The translations under genes were made by a program, and so were the position numbers. Shown piece by piece: positions 9,879-18,701 of a DNA stretch of 64,000 nucleotides (positions are counted from its first letter, which is position 1; each line of letters starts with the position of its first letter). The notes under the pieces are model-generated. The model had not been told where the DNA came from, made no database searches, and saw only the letters and a list, made by a program, of their open reading frames with translations. The DNA is from an uncultured Alphaproteobacteria bacterium (GTDB taxonomy: Bacteria; Pseudomonadota; Alphaproteobacteria; Methylaequorales; Methylaequoraceae): positions 91,622 to 155,621 of the forward strand of contig CACCPY010000002.1 of assembly GCA_902547955.1 (NCBI GenBank), written 5' to 3'.

Positions 9879-10046
9879 ATGGCAAAATCTAACACAATTC
9901 AAGTTAAACTTGTTAGTTCGGCTAACACGGGTTTTTTTTACGTAAAAAATAGAAATCCTAAATCCAAGTCCGAAAAACTCGAGCTAAAAAAATATGACCC
10001 AAAGGTAAGAAAGCACGTAGTTTTTAAAGAGCAAAAAATTAAGTAA
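9879..10046 (+). CDS. rpmG: 50S ribosomal protein L33
   Basis: Ribosomal protein L33, 55 aa, of the cysteine-free type. The sequence runs from [20 protein letters not shown] through [20 protein letters not shown] to [15 protein letters not shown], all family-typical. It is short and easily missed. It has its own strong promoter just upstream and no visible ribosome-binding site. The last 8 bases overlap the 3' end of the convergent aspS gene. Confidence 0.96.
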   Translation: MAKSNTIQVKLVSSANTGFFYVKNRNPKSKSEKLELKKYDPKVRKHVVFKEQKIK

Positions 10047-11823
10047 GCTTTTTCTTTTTTTCAGGTTTTAAATCTATCCCCAATTCGTCAAGAGAATTAC
10101 TAGAAACAAAATTTGGGGATCTCATCATTAAATCCTCTGCTTGTTGATTCATTGGGAAAGCAACTACTTCTCTTAGATTTTCCTCTTCCGCTATTAACAT
10201 TAAGATTCTATCTATGCCAGGTGCGGAGCCACCATGCGGTGGTGCTCCAAACTTAAAGGCTTCGGATAAAGAACCAAACCGATCCCTTAAATCATCTTTT
10301 GAATAACCTGCAATCTCGAATGCTTTAATCATTATATCTAACTTATGGTTTCTTATAGCACCCGACGACAACTCTACACCATTACAGACTATATCAAATT
10401 GCCATGCTAAAATCTCTAGTGGATCTTTGTTAACCAAAGAGTCCATACCTCCTTGAGGCATTGAGAAAGGATTGTGACTAAAATCTATTTTTTTAGTTTG
10501 TGGATCTAATTCAAACATTGGAAAATCTACAATCCAGCAAAATTTAAATATATTTTTTTCTAAAAGACCTAATTCATTACAAAGTTTTGTTCTTGCAATT
10601 GATGCAAATTTAGAAGCATTATTTTCTTCATCACAAATGAAGAAAATTGAATCTCCATTTTCTAAGTCTAACAAATCCTTTAGGGTTCTCAAATTTTCTT
10701 CTTTCAAATTATTTGCAATCGGTCCCTTGAACTCATTATTTTCAAAAATTATGTAGCCCAAACCCTTCTGACCTTCATTTCTAGCCCAGTTATTTAACTT
10801 GTCAAACCAGCCTCTAGGCTTGGAACTTGAACCAGGAGTTTTAATTGCTTTTACAACAAATCCCTTTTCAATATTTTCCTCAAAAATTTTAAAACCTGAT
10901 TTTATAAAACTTTTTGTCGCATCATTTATAATTAAAGGGTTCCTTAAATCAGGCTTATCTGTACCATATAAACTAATTGAATCTTTGTATTTTATAATCT
11001 TGAAAGGTGGCTTTGATACTGAACATTTTGAATTTTCTGAGAAAATTTCAAATAAAACAGGTTCAATTGTTTGAAAAATATCATTTTGTTCAACAAAAGC
11101 CATCTCAAAGTCTAACTGATAAAACTCTCCAGGTGATCTATCAGCTCTAGCATCTTCATCACGAAAACAAGGAGCTATTTGAAAATACTTATCAAAGTTA
11201 GCAATCATCAATAATTGTTTGAAAATTTGAGGTGCTTGAGGTAAGGCATAAAATTTTCCTTTGTGAAGCCTGCTAGGAACTAAAAAATCTCTTGCCCCTT
11301 CAGGAGAAGATGCTGTTAATATAGGAGTTTGAATTTCAAGAAAACCTCTATTGATCATTTTTTGCCTTATACTGTTAATTATCTTGGACCTAAGAATTAT
11401 ATTTTTATGATTTTTTTCTCTTCTTAAATCAAGATATCTGTATTTAAGTCTCAAATCCTCAGGAGAATCGTCGTCAACAGCAACCTGAAATGGTATTTGC
11501 TCAGATTCACTTAATATTTCGATATTCCTAGACAAAACCTCAATCTCACCAGTTGGCAAACTTTTATTAATAGTATCATCTGATCTTCTTATGACCTTAC
11601 CCGAGATTTTAATTACGCTTTCGAGTTTAAGGCTTTCTAAAATTTTAAATTTTGAATTATCAGAGTTTACAACACATTGAGTTATTCCATATTCATCTCT
11701 TAAGTCGATAAACAAGAGACCACCGTGGTCTCTTTTCTTATTCACCCAACCAGAAATATATACATCTTTATTAATATGGTTTAGGTTTAATTCACCACAA
11801 TTATGAGACCTGTATAAATTCAT
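10039..11823 (-). CDS. aspS: Aspartyl-tRNA synthetase
   Basis: Class II aminoacyl-tRNA synthetase, 594 aa, bacterial type. N-terminal OB-fold anticodon-binding domain ([24 protein letters not shown]), catalytic core with motif 2 ([22 protein letters not shown]), a GAD insertion domain in the middle, and motif 3 ([14 protein letters not shown]). Because gatCAB is present at the left edge, the enzyme may be non-discriminating and also charge tRNA(Asn) (inferred). It is a single-gene unit convergent with rpmG and divergent from rnd with 39 bases between. Confidence 0.97.
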   Translation of the reverse strand: MNLYRSHNCGELNLNHINKDVYISGWVNKKRDHGGLLFIDLRDEYGITQCVVNSDNSKFKILESLKLESVIKISGKVIRRSDDTINKSLPTGEIEVLSRNIEILSESEQIPFQVAVDDDSPEDLRLKYRYLDLRREKNHKNIILRSKIINSIRQKMINRGFLEIQTPILTASSPEGARDFLVPSRLHKGKFYALPQAPQIFKQLLMIANFDKYFQIAPCFRDEDARADRSPGEFYQLDFEMAFVEQNDIFQTIEPVLFEIFSENSKCSVSKPPFKIIKYKDSISLYGTDKPDLRNPLIINDATKSFIKSGFKIFEENIEKGFVVKAIKTPGSSSKPRGWFDKLNNWARNEGQKGLGYIIFENNEFKGPIANNLKEENLRTLKDLLDLENGDSIFFICDEENNASKFASIARTKLCNELGLLEKNIFKFCWIVDFPMFELDPQTKKIDFSHNPFSMPQGGMDSLVNKDPLEILAWQFDIVCNGVELSSGAIRNHKLDIMIKAFEIAGYSKDDLRDRFGSLSEAFKFGAPPHGGSAPGIDRILMLIAEEENLREVVAFPMNQQAEDLMMRSPNFVSSNSLDELGIDLKPEKKKKLT

Positions 11824-11827
11824 GACG

Positions 11828-11856
11828 TTGATGTTAAATTATTTTAATGATACTTA
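11828..11856 (+). promoter_or_regulatory. Candidate promoter for rnd
   Basis: TTGATG at 11828-11833 and TACTTA at 11851-11856 with a 17-base spacer lie in the short aspS-rnd divergent gap. The implied start of transcription falls at the GTG start codon of rnd (11863), the same geometry as at rpmG. Both boxes are imperfect, so this is tentative. Confidence 0.35.
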
Positions 11857-11862
11857 TTAAAA

Positions 11863-12690
11863 GTGTTAATTTATAATTATGATCAATTAAAACAATTCTT
11901 TTTAAAAAGTCAAAAGGATAAAATAATAGGAATAGATACAGAATTTTATAGAGTTAGCACTTATTATCCAAAATTATGCTTGATACAAATATCTAATAAA
12001 AATAGTACAATCATCATAGACCCACTATGTAAAAAAATCGACTTTTCGTTGATAAAAAAAATATTTTTTAATAGAAACATCATTAAAGTTTTTCACGCCG
12101 CTCATCAAGATATTGAAATTTTATTTAATTTATTTGGAAAAATTCCAGAAAATATAGTTGATATTCAGCTTTGTCTTTCTGAAATTGGATTTTCTGAATC
12201 TCTTGGCTATGCTGATGCTTGCAAAAATTTATTGGATATTAAAATAGATAAAAAAAATCAATTTATTGATTGGAGAAAGCGACCATTAGAGAAAGAAAAA
12301 ATTTTGTATGCAATTAATGACGTAAAATATTTGCCCAAATTATTCTTAAAAATTTCAGAAAAAATTAACATCGCTGAAAATATAAATATAATAAGGAGTC
12401 ATAAAAAACTTCTTAATGAAGAAACGTACAAAAAAAAACCAAAAAATGCTTGGAAAAAATTAAAAATCGTTGAAATAAAAAATTATGAAATTAAAAAATT
12501 AAAAAAAGTTTGTTTTATTAGAGAAGAATTAGCAAAAGAAAAAGACATACCTGTAAAAAAAATAATGACTGACCAAAATGTTAAATTGCTTTGTAAAAAA
12601 AAAGTAAATAAAAAAGAGAAAAAATTAATTTTAGAAAGCATTGAATTTACTTATTTTAAAAAAGAATTAACAAAAATTTTAGTCAATTAA
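11863..12690 (+). CDS. rnd: Ribonuclease D, short form
   Basis: DEDD-family 3'-5' exoribonuclease involved in tRNA 3' maturation. Exonuclease residues are visible: Asp and Glu in IGIDTEFYRVSTYYPKLCLIQI, Asp in FHAAHQDIEIL, and the Tyr/Asp of YAINDVKYLPKL. After the catalytic domain (about 1-170) only one HRDC-like helical domain remains (about 200-270), whereas standard RNase D of about 370-390 aa has two. The start is GTG at 11863. The end overlaps hdaA by 12 bases, tail to tail. Confidence 0.9.
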   Translation: MLIYNYDQLKQFFLKSQKDKIIGIDTEFYRVSTYYPKLCLIQISNKNSTIIIDPLCKKIDFSLIKKIFFNRNIIKVFHAAHQDIEILFNLFGKIPENIVDIQLCLSEIGFSESLGYADACKNLLDIKIDKKNQFIDWRKRPLEKEKILYAINDVKYLPKLFLKISEKINIAENINIIRSHKKLLNEETYKKKPKNAWKKLKIVEIKNYEIKKLKKVCFIREELAKEKDIPVKKIMTDQNVKLLCKKKVNKKEKKLILESIEFTYFKKELTKILVN

Positions 12691-13344
12691 TTTTTTGAGG
12701 AATTTATAATTTATTTTGGCGTGTGATTCTAATGATTGCCTATCAATTTTTTTTGCTATTTCTAACGCTTTTTCGTAGGAACGTTCAATACGTAATATTA
12801 TGTAATCTAGGTTTTTTTTGTTAATTGAAATTGATCTTTCATTCAAGTATTTTTCAATTATTCTAGACAAAAGTTCGTTATCTGGTTGAAAAACCTCTAT
12901 TACCAAAGAACTTGATAATCGGGACAACAAGTCGGCAATTTGAGTACTCAGAAATTTAGGAGGAATTTTTGATGTTATTAATATAAATGAATTTTTAACA
13001 GAAAGTATAATATTTATAAGATTGAGTATTTTTTCGTCGTATCCTTTTTTAATAAAATATTCAATATCATCAATAATCCAATTTTGGTTTTTTATATCTT
13101 CAATGTCTATATTATTTTTTTTAAATCCATTTAATTTGATATCATCCAAAAAAATTGCTTTGGATTTTTTTTTCCAAAGACTACTAATTAATGTTTTTCC
13201 GCATTTATCTGGACCATAAATGTAAATTAACTGAGAGTTCCAATTTGGCCACTTTTGGACCATATTAAAAGCAATTTCATTTTTTGGTGAAATAAAAAAA
13301 TCTCTATTTTGTGAAAATTTAAAATTAAGAATATTCTGCTTCAT
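12679..13344 (-). CDS. hdaA: DnaA-related regulatory ATPase (HdaA-like)
   Basis: AAA+ protein of 221 aa related to the ATPase region of DnaA and to Hda, which with the sliding clamp promotes ATP hydrolysis by DnaA to prevent re-initiation. The Walker A is GPDKCGKT (44-51), degenerate compared with GPPGSGKT but with the Lys-Thr kept; Walker B is around IIDDIEY. The N-terminus QNILNFKFSQNRDFF resembles the DnaA/Hda entry segment but has no clear clamp-binding QLxLP motif. It directly follows the DUF2066 gene (one-base overlap), an order known beside purM-purN in alphaproteobacteria. Confidence 0.82.
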   Translation of the reverse strand: MKQNILNFKFSQNRDFFISPKNEIAFNMVQKWPNWNSQLIYIYGPDKCGKTLISSLWKKKSKAIFLDDIKLNGFKKNNIDIEDIKNQNWIIDDIEYFIKKGYDEKILNLINIILSVKNSFILITSKIPPKFLSTQIADLLSRLSSSLVIEVFQPDNELLSRIIEKYLNERSISINKKNLDYIILRIERSYEKALEIAKKIDRQSLESHAKINYKFLKKLID

Positions 13345-14438
13345 TAATAATCGTTTATTATAAAGATATTTTCATCATCACTTTTTGTTAATTTTAAATT
13401 TTTTGACTCCAAAGCTAAATTTAATCTTTCAACACTAAAGCTACTGAAACTATTGTAAATTACGTATTCTTTATTAATTTCTTTAATATTTAAATCATTT
13501 TCATTTAAAATATTTTTTAAAGTTTTTTCAATATACAATACTTTCTTAAGATCATTGGTTCTTATAAGAATATCAAACTCAAATTTGTTATCTGCCGTAG
13601 CTTCAAAATCATCAATTTTATTTTTCCACCAATTCTCCAATTCTGTTACAACTTCTTTTGCGATTAGTTCTACTGGCGAATATTCAGAATCACCATAAGT
13701 TATTTCATTTTTTAATAAATCTATTTCTTTAAATAAAGAATTAAAAAATAATTTAGCAACAAAATTTAATTTAAATTTATTTTTCTTACTATCAAAATCT
13801 TCTTCAAGATAAAGAATTAAACCTTTGTTTTTTTTATAAAAATCCAAAAATTGTTGAATTTTAGAATAATTCTCGCCAATTAGATCTGTTGGTGCAATTC
13901 TAAATTTATTCAAGTGACTTTTTTTTGGAAAAAATAGTTTTAATAAACTTTGATCATCATATTCTTGGATAAGATTGTCGTACCAAAGGTTATCTTTCTC
14001 CCATAAATACAAGGTATTAAATTTCTTAAAAAGGGGAAAAACCAGATACTCCTCAGAAATTAAAACATTAATTATAATATTATTATTTAAAAAAAAATCT
14101 TTTACTTTTTTCTTATTAAAATTTACCGATATGTTAGCAAAATATTTTACATTGTTAATTTTCTCAGATTGAATCTGATAATCTTTAACTAAATTTGAAA
14201 CCTCAATATCTTGAAATTTTTCAAATTGTAAAATATCACTAGGGGCTAAAATTTTTCTAGATAAAATATTAAATGCTTTTTGAAATGATATTTCTTTAGC
14301 ATTCTCTCTGAGTTCCAATACATTTCCATTGTTTTCAAGATATATTTCGTTATCTTCTATAAGATAAATATTATCACTAGCAAAAGAGTTTGCAGTATTG
14401 GCAAAAATAGTGAATATGACAATTATAAATTTTAACAA
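13344..14438 (-). CDS. DUF2066 secreted protein
   Basis: 364 aa protein with an N-terminal signal peptide (about 1-20, cut likely after NSFA), so probably periplasmic. Family assignment to DUF2066 rests on weak similarity through FQKAFNILSRKIL plus gene context (upstream of an Hda-type gene and divergent from purM), which is characteristic. Function unknown. Very rich in Lys, Asn, Ile and Phe. It forms a two-gene unit with hdaA. Confidence 0.7.
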   Translation of the reverse strand: MLKFIIVIFTIFANTANSFASDNIYLIEDNEIYLENNGNVLELRENAKEISFQKAFNILSRKILAPSDILQFEKFQDIEVSNLVKDYQIQSEKINNVKYFANISVNFNKKKVKDFFLNNNIIINVLISEEYLVFPLFKKFNTLYLWEKDNLWYDNLIQEYDDQSLLKLFFPKKSHLNKFRIAPTDLIGENYSKIQQFLDFYKKNKGLILYLEEDFDSKKNKFKLNFVAKLFFNSLFKEIDLLKNEITYGDSEYSPVELIAKEVVTELENWWKNKIDDFEATADNKFEFDILIRTNDLKKVLYIEKTLKNILNENDLNIKEINKEYVIYNSFSSFSVERLNLALESKNLKLTKSDDENIFIINDY

Positions 14439-14517
14439 GGTATTATTTTATTTTTATTAACACTAAAAGTTTATATCATTAATTTTTAAAAAACATCAAA
14501 CAAAATGGAGACGGATT

Positions 14518-15579
14518 ATTTCAACTTATAAATCATCAGGCGTAGATACAAAAAAAACTTCTCTTTTGGTAAAAAAATTAGAATCAATTACAAGAAAAAA
14601 CACAAGGAAAGAAATTATAAATAATCCAGGAGGTTTTTCATCAATGTTTGACTTAAAAAAGTTAAATTATATTGACCCAATTCTATTAAGTTGCACAGAT
14701 GGTGTAGGTACAAAACTTAAACTTGCAATTGATCACAAAAATCTAAATTCTCTCGGTTTTGATTTAGTAGCTATGTGTGTAAATGACCTTCTTGCAAACG
14801 GTGGAGAACCACTTTTTTTTTTGGACTACATCGCTTCCTCAAAAATTAAAAATAATCAATTCTTACAATTAATTACCAGTATTAATTTAGCTTGCAAAGA
14901 AGCTGGTTGCTCTCTTGTAGGAGGGGAAACTGCTGAAATGCCAGGGTTATATAAAAAAGATGAATTTGACTTAGCCGGTTTTTCCGTAGGTGTGGTCGAA
15001 AGAAAAAATATTTTAAAAAAAGAAAATGTTACAGAAAATTCTATTCTTATAGGACTTGAGTCCAGCGGTTTTCACTCTAACGGGTATTCTCTTATCAGAA
15101 AAATTATAAAAGAAAAGAAAGTTTCATTAAAAACTAAAACACCTTATAAATCTTCAAAACGTAATTTAGGTGATGATTTAATTGAACCGACAAAAATATA
15201 TGTAAAATATGTTTTACCTCTAATAAAAAAAAAGAAAATTTCAGCTATTGCACACATTACAGGAGGAGGGATTTTTGAAAATTTAGAAAGAATTGTTCCT
15301 AAAAATTTTTTTGCTGAGATTAATACTGAAAAATTTTTTATTCCTGAAAAATTTTTGTGGTTTAAAGAGGTTGGACAAATTAATTCAATCGAAATGCTTA
15401 AAACCTTTAATTGTGGAATTGGATTAATCTTAGCTACAAATGCAAATGAATCAAAAAAAGTCATAGATTTTTTAAAAATAAAAGGTATTAATGCGTATAT
15501 CATTGGTAAGATTTCAAAAAAGAAAAAACAACAACAATCAGTTTTTATAAAAAAATTTGGACAATGGGACTTAATTTAG
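14518..15579 (+). CDS. purM: Phosphoribosylaminoimidazole synthetase (AIR synthase)
   Basis: ATP-dependent cyclisation of FGAM to AIR in purine synthesis. The family N-terminus (TYKSSGVDTKK, usually YKxAGVD) is encoded from base 14524, upstream of the first ordinary start codon (TTG at 14566), so that TTG cannot be the real start. No in-frame ATG, GTG or TTG occurs between the upstream stop at 14464 and 14566. ATT at 14518 stands seven bases after GGAG (14507-14510) and is my choice, giving 353 aa. Other motifs: LSCTDGVGTKLKLA, GGETAEMPGLY, HITGGGIFENLERI. It overlaps purN by 16 bases. Confidence 0.9.
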   Translation: MSTYKSSGVDTKKTSLLVKKLESITRKNTRKEIINNPGGFSSMFDLKKLNYIDPILLSCTDGVGTKLKLAIDHKNLNSLGFDLVAMCVNDLLANGGEPLFFLDYIASSKIKNNQFLQLITSINLACKEAGCSLVGGETAEMPGLYKKDEFDLAGFSVGVVERKNILKKENVTENSILIGLESSGFHSNGYSLIRKIIKEKKVSLKTKTPYKSSKRNLGDDLIEPTKIYVKYVLPLIKKKKISAIAHITGGGIFENLERIVPKNFFAEINTEKFFIPEKFLWFKEVGQINSIEMLKTFNCGIGLILATNANESKKVIDFLKIKGINAYIIGKISKKKKQQQSVFIKKFGQWDLI

Positions 15580-16139
15580 GGATTTTAATATCAGGAAGAG
15601 GTTCTAATATGCTAAATTTAGTCAATGCCTCTCAACGCGGACTTATCAAGTCTAAGGTAAAAATTGTTATTTCAAATAATAAAAACTCAATTGGAATTGA
15701 TAAGGCTAAAAGAAAAAATATTAAAACAAAAATCATTAACCAAAAAGATTATGAATCAAAAAAAGATTTTGAAAATGCTCTTACGAATACTTTAAAAAAT
15801 CAAAACGTAGATCTTGTCTGTTTAGCAGGTTTCATGTGTATACTTAGTAAAAAATTTTTAAAGGAATGGCACAGAAAAGTGATAAATATTCATCCATCCT
15901 TACTTCCTAGTTTTAGAGGAAAAAATGCTGTTAAACAGGCTTTAGAAAATAGGGTAAAAACTGCAGGTTGTTCGGTTCACTTTGTTGACGAAGGAATAGA
16001 TACTGGCGAAATAATTAGTCAAGAAGAAGTACCAGTTTCAAGTAATGATGATGAAGAAACTCTGGGAAAAAAGATATTGAAAAAGGAGCATGTATTGTAT
16101 ATAAAAGTTATAAAAGAATTAGAAAGGAACTGTTTTTAA
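15564..16139 (+). CDS. purN: Phosphoribosylglycinamide formyltransferase
   Basis: Transfers formyl from 10-formyl-tetrahydrofolate to GAR in purine synthesis. 191 aa with the GRGSNMLNLV phosphate-binding loop, LAGFMCILSKKFL, the catalytic Asn-His-Asp set in VINIHPSLLPSFRGKNAV, and VHFVDEGIDTGEII. The start ATG lies in the last codons of purM, the normal purM-purN coupling. Confidence 0.96.
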   Translation: MGLNLGILISGRGSNMLNLVNASQRGLIKSKVKIVISNNKNSIGIDKAKRKNIKTKIINQKDYESKKDFENALTNTLKNQNVDLVCLAGFMCILSKKFLKEWHRKVINIHPSLLPSFRGKNAVKQALENRVKTAGCSVHFVDEGIDTGEIISQEEVPVSSNDDEETLGKKILKKEHVLYIKVIKELERNCF

Positions 16140-16261
16140 TGGAAAAACCTAACTCAAAATCCCACGAATATTTTTTTGCCAAATTTGTCAAATTCACCAT
16201 TTGGTCATGCATTATAGTAACAGTACTTTTAGCAATTTTATGGTTTTTTTTGATAAGGTAA
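16139..16261 (+). CDS. 40-residue membrane peptide, aa3-type cytochrome oxidase subunit IV-like
   Basis: Short gene whose ATG overlaps the purN stop by one base (TAATG). The peptide has a polar, His-containing head (MEKPNSKSHEYFFAKFVKF) and a single membrane helix (about 18-38) ending in WFFLIR. Size, head-helix layout and the pattern of a Phe-rich head leading into a T-I-W-x(2)-I helix resemble the small bacterial aa3 cytochrome c oxidase subunit IV of alphaproteobacteria. No other oxidase gene is in the window. The gene is well supported by its coupling and tight fit before ndk; the function is a guess. Confidence 0.6.
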   Translation: MEKPNSKSHEYFFAKFVKFTIWSCIIVTVLLAILWFFLIR

Positions 16262-16262
16262 A

Positions 16263-16682
16263 TTAGGTTTTATATATCTCTCTTTCAGCAAAGAAAAAAT
16301 TTATTTCTATTTTAGCATTTTCACTACTATCAGAACCATGTACAGAATTTTCTTCAACACTTAACCCGTATAATTTCCTAATTGTATCATTATCTGCATT
16401 AGCTGGATTAGTTGCACCCATCAATTTTCTGTATCTAGATACAACATCTTTGCCCATCAAAACTTGAACAACTATTGGATAAGAGATCATGTATTCGCAT
16501 AAGTCATTAAAAAATGCTCTATCTTTATGAACTCCGTAAAATCTCTTTGCATCGTCAATAGAAAGATGAATCATTTTTTGAGCAACTATTTTCATGTCAT
16601 TCTTTTCTATCAATGAATTTATTTCTCCTGTTATATTTCTTTTAACTGCATCAGGTTTAATTATTGATAATGTGAGATCCAT
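16263..16682 (-). CDS. ndk: Nucleoside diphosphate kinase
   Basis: Moves the gamma phosphate between nucleoside triphosphates and diphosphates through a phospho-histidine. 139 aa, full length, with the N-terminal TLSIIKPDAVKRN and the active-site His in ENSVHGSDSSENA. A good ribosome-binding site (AAGGAGTG) precedes the ATG. It is last of the pepA-holC-ndk unit, a common alphaproteobacterial order. Confidence 0.97.
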   Translation of the reverse strand: MDLTLSIIKPDAVKRNITGEINSLIEKNDMKIVAQKMIHLSIDDAKRFYGVHKDRAFFNDLCEYMISYPIVVQVLMGKDVVSRYRKLMGATNPANADNDTIRKLYGLSVEENSVHGSDSSENAKIEINFFFAEREIYKT

Positions 16683-16696
16683 GTTTCACTCCTTTT

Positions 16697-17170
16697 TTAA
16701 TTAACTAATTTCCATTTAAAATTATCGTGTTCATAAAAAATTTTATAGTTAATTTTATTTCGAATTAATTTTTCTTTAAGATTTTTTAAAACATCTATTG
16801 TTAGAGTAGTATCTGAGAACAACATGAATCTACTAAAAAATTTAAATTTTGTTATTTTTACATTTGGAGAAACTATCAATTTTTTAAATTTACCAAAACC
16901 CTTCATTTTCTCATAAGACCCTTTAAACAAAACTAAATTGTCTAGCTCGCTTATATTCTCATCAAAAATTTTATGTGCTATAAAGTTATTTTTATCCTTT
17001 ATCCACAGATACTTGTCGACTTCAGTTAAATCTGAATCATTTTCTAAGTTAATTAGAGAATTATCACATTCTTCTAAAATCTTATTAGACAATCTCAATA
17101 AAATTTCTTTAAAATCTGATTTGATGAAATACAAAAAAACCTCAGGATTAATTTGAAATTTATCTTTCAT
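16697..17170 (-). CDS. holC: DNA polymerase III chi subunit
   Basis: Chi subunit of the clamp loader, which links polymerase III to single-strand binding protein. The 157 aa sequence is divergent, but the segment DKYLWIKDKNNFIAHKIFDEN matches the family's D-x-L-W-x(5)-F-x-P/A-H pattern, and the position between pepA and ndk is the classical one. The first codons overlap the pepA end by 11 bases. The identification therefore rests on both motif and context. Confidence 0.8.
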   Translation of the reverse strand: MKDKFQINPEVFLYFIKSDFKEILLRLSNKILEECDNSLINLENDSDLTEVDKYLWIKDKNNFIAHKIFDENISELDNLVLFKGSYEKMKGFGKFKKLIVSPNVKITKFKFFSRFMLFSDTTLTIDVLKNLKEKLIRNKINYKIFYEHDNFKWKLVN

Positions 17171-18632
17171 AATAATTTTTTATAAATTCATCTAATAGCC
17201 TCACACCAAAACCTGTTCCGCCAGGGCGGGCAAAACTTGTGCCTTTTTTTGACCACGTTACTCCTGCTATGTCTAGATGTGCCCAACTAGTCTCCCCAAC
17301 AAACCTTTTTAGGAATTGAGCAGCGGTTATACTTCCCGCTCCTCTAGTACCAGTGATATTTTTCATGTCTGCAACTGGACAATTTAATAGTTTATCAAAA
17401 TCTTCATCTATTGGCAGTCTCCAAAGTAGTTCCTTTGTTTTTTTAGATGATGCATATAACTTTTCAGCTAAATCATCATCGTTGGAAAACAATCCCCCAT
17501 ATCTATCACCTAGAGCCACAATGATTGCACCAGTTAAAGTTGCTAAATCAATCATGAATCTTGGGTTAAATTTTTCTTTTATATACCATAACACATCTGC
17601 AAGTACCAACCTACCCTCTGCATCAGTATTTAGGACTTCGATTGTCTGACCAGAAAGAGATTTTACAATGTCGCCAGGACGCTGCGCGTTTCCATCAGGC
17701 ATATTTTCAACCAAACCCACCGCTCCTATAACATTTACTTTAGCTTTTCTTAGACCTAGTGTGTACATTAAACCAGCTACAACACCGGCACCTCCCATAT
17801 CCCATTTCATATCCTCCATGCCTCCTGAAGGTTTAATTGAAATTCCACCGGTATCAAAAGTTACACCTTTTCCAATAAAAGCTAGAGGTTGTTTTTTTGA
17901 TGCTTTATCTCCGGTCCATTTAAAAATCATTACTCTTGCTGGTCTTACGGATCCTTGAGCAACGCCAAGTAAGGCATTCATGCCAATTGCTTTTAATTTT
18001 TTTTCGTCAAAAACTTCAATTTTTACACCTACTTTTTTTAATTTGTTACAATAACTAACAAATTTTTCTGGATAAAGCACATTTGCTGGCTCTGAAACAA
18101 GATCTCTAGTAAGGAAAACACCTTCTAACGAATTAACTTTATTTTCTATGGTTTTTTTTTGAGAAGGATTTACTTTGTTCGCTATTTTTAAACTAGAGAT
18201 TTTATGATCTTTATTTGATATGGTCTTATATTTTTCAAATCTGTAGTCTTTTAATGAAAAACCACAAACCATATCATTAACATAGTCATTTAGTTCAAAA
18301 TCATTGTCTTCACACAAAAAAATCGAAACATTATCGATTTTTTGTTTCTCAAGATATGAAAAAAGTTGACCAGAGTAATGAAGTTTTGAAGTAGAGTCAA
18401 TTTTTACCTTACATTTCGCTATTGTAAAGTAAAAAACTTTATCCTGGTTTCGATAAGATAGTGTTTTGAATGTAGAAGAAGAGTTTTTATTATCTTTGAT
18501 ATAATACTTAAGAACACTTATCATATCTTTGTTAAAATGACTTAACGAAGAAGTTATTTTATTTGTTTTTTCTGAAACAATAAAAACTGGATGATCTTTT
18601 TCTGAGATTTTATTTGTAAAACTAATTTTCAT
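17160..18632 (-). CDS. pepA: Leucyl aminopeptidase (M17 cytosol aminopeptidase)
   Basis: Two-metal M17 aminopeptidase, 490 aa. The C-terminal catalytic domain carries FIGKGVTFDTGGISIKPSGGMEDMKWDM split over the metal- and substrate-binding loop, and the hallmark NTDAEGRLVLADVLWY; the N-terminal third is the less conserved macro-like domain. Most likely hexameric and cytosolic, recycling peptides. It heads the pepA-holC-ndk unit, divergent from lptF across 69 bases. Confidence 0.96.
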   Translation of the reverse strand: MKISFTNKISEKDHPVFIVSEKTNKITSSLSHFNKDMISVLKYYIKDNKNSSSTFKTLSYRNQDKVFYFTIAKCKVKIDSTSKLHYSGQLFSYLEKQKIDNVSIFLCEDNDFELNDYVNDMVCGFSLKDYRFEKYKTISNKDHKISSLKIANKVNPSQKKTIENKVNSLEGVFLTRDLVSEPANVLYPEKFVSYCNKLKKVGVKIEVFDEKKLKAIGMNALLGVAQGSVRPARVMIFKWTGDKASKKQPLAFIGKGVTFDTGGISIKPSGGMEDMKWDMGGAGVVAGLMYTLGLRKAKVNVIGAVGLVENMPDGNAQRPGDIVKSLSGQTIEVLNTDAEGRLVLADVLWYIKEKFNPRFMIDLATLTGAIIVALGDRYGGLFSNDDDLAEKLYASSKKTKELLWRLPIDEDFDKLLNCPVADMKNITGTRGAGSITAAQFLKRFVGETSWAHLDIAGVTWSKKGTSFARPGGTGFGVRLLDEFIKNYYER

Positions 18633-18701
18633 TTTGGTTTTTATATGTAGTAATGTTTATAGTAAATAATGTATATTTATATTGTTTTTTTTTAAAATAC
18701 A

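Noticed and set aside
10799..11074. Open frame on the plus strand inside aspS
   Set aside because: It is antisense to a well-conserved synthetase, has no family match and no ribosome-binding site; a shadow frame.
14566..15579. TTG at 14566 as the purM start
   Set aside because: It would cut off the conserved TYKSSGVD segment encoded in frame just upstream.
17353..17958. Two plus-strand open frames antisense to pepA
   Set aside because: They mirror the conserved catalytic domain of pepA and have Ser/Pro-rich, unnatural composition.
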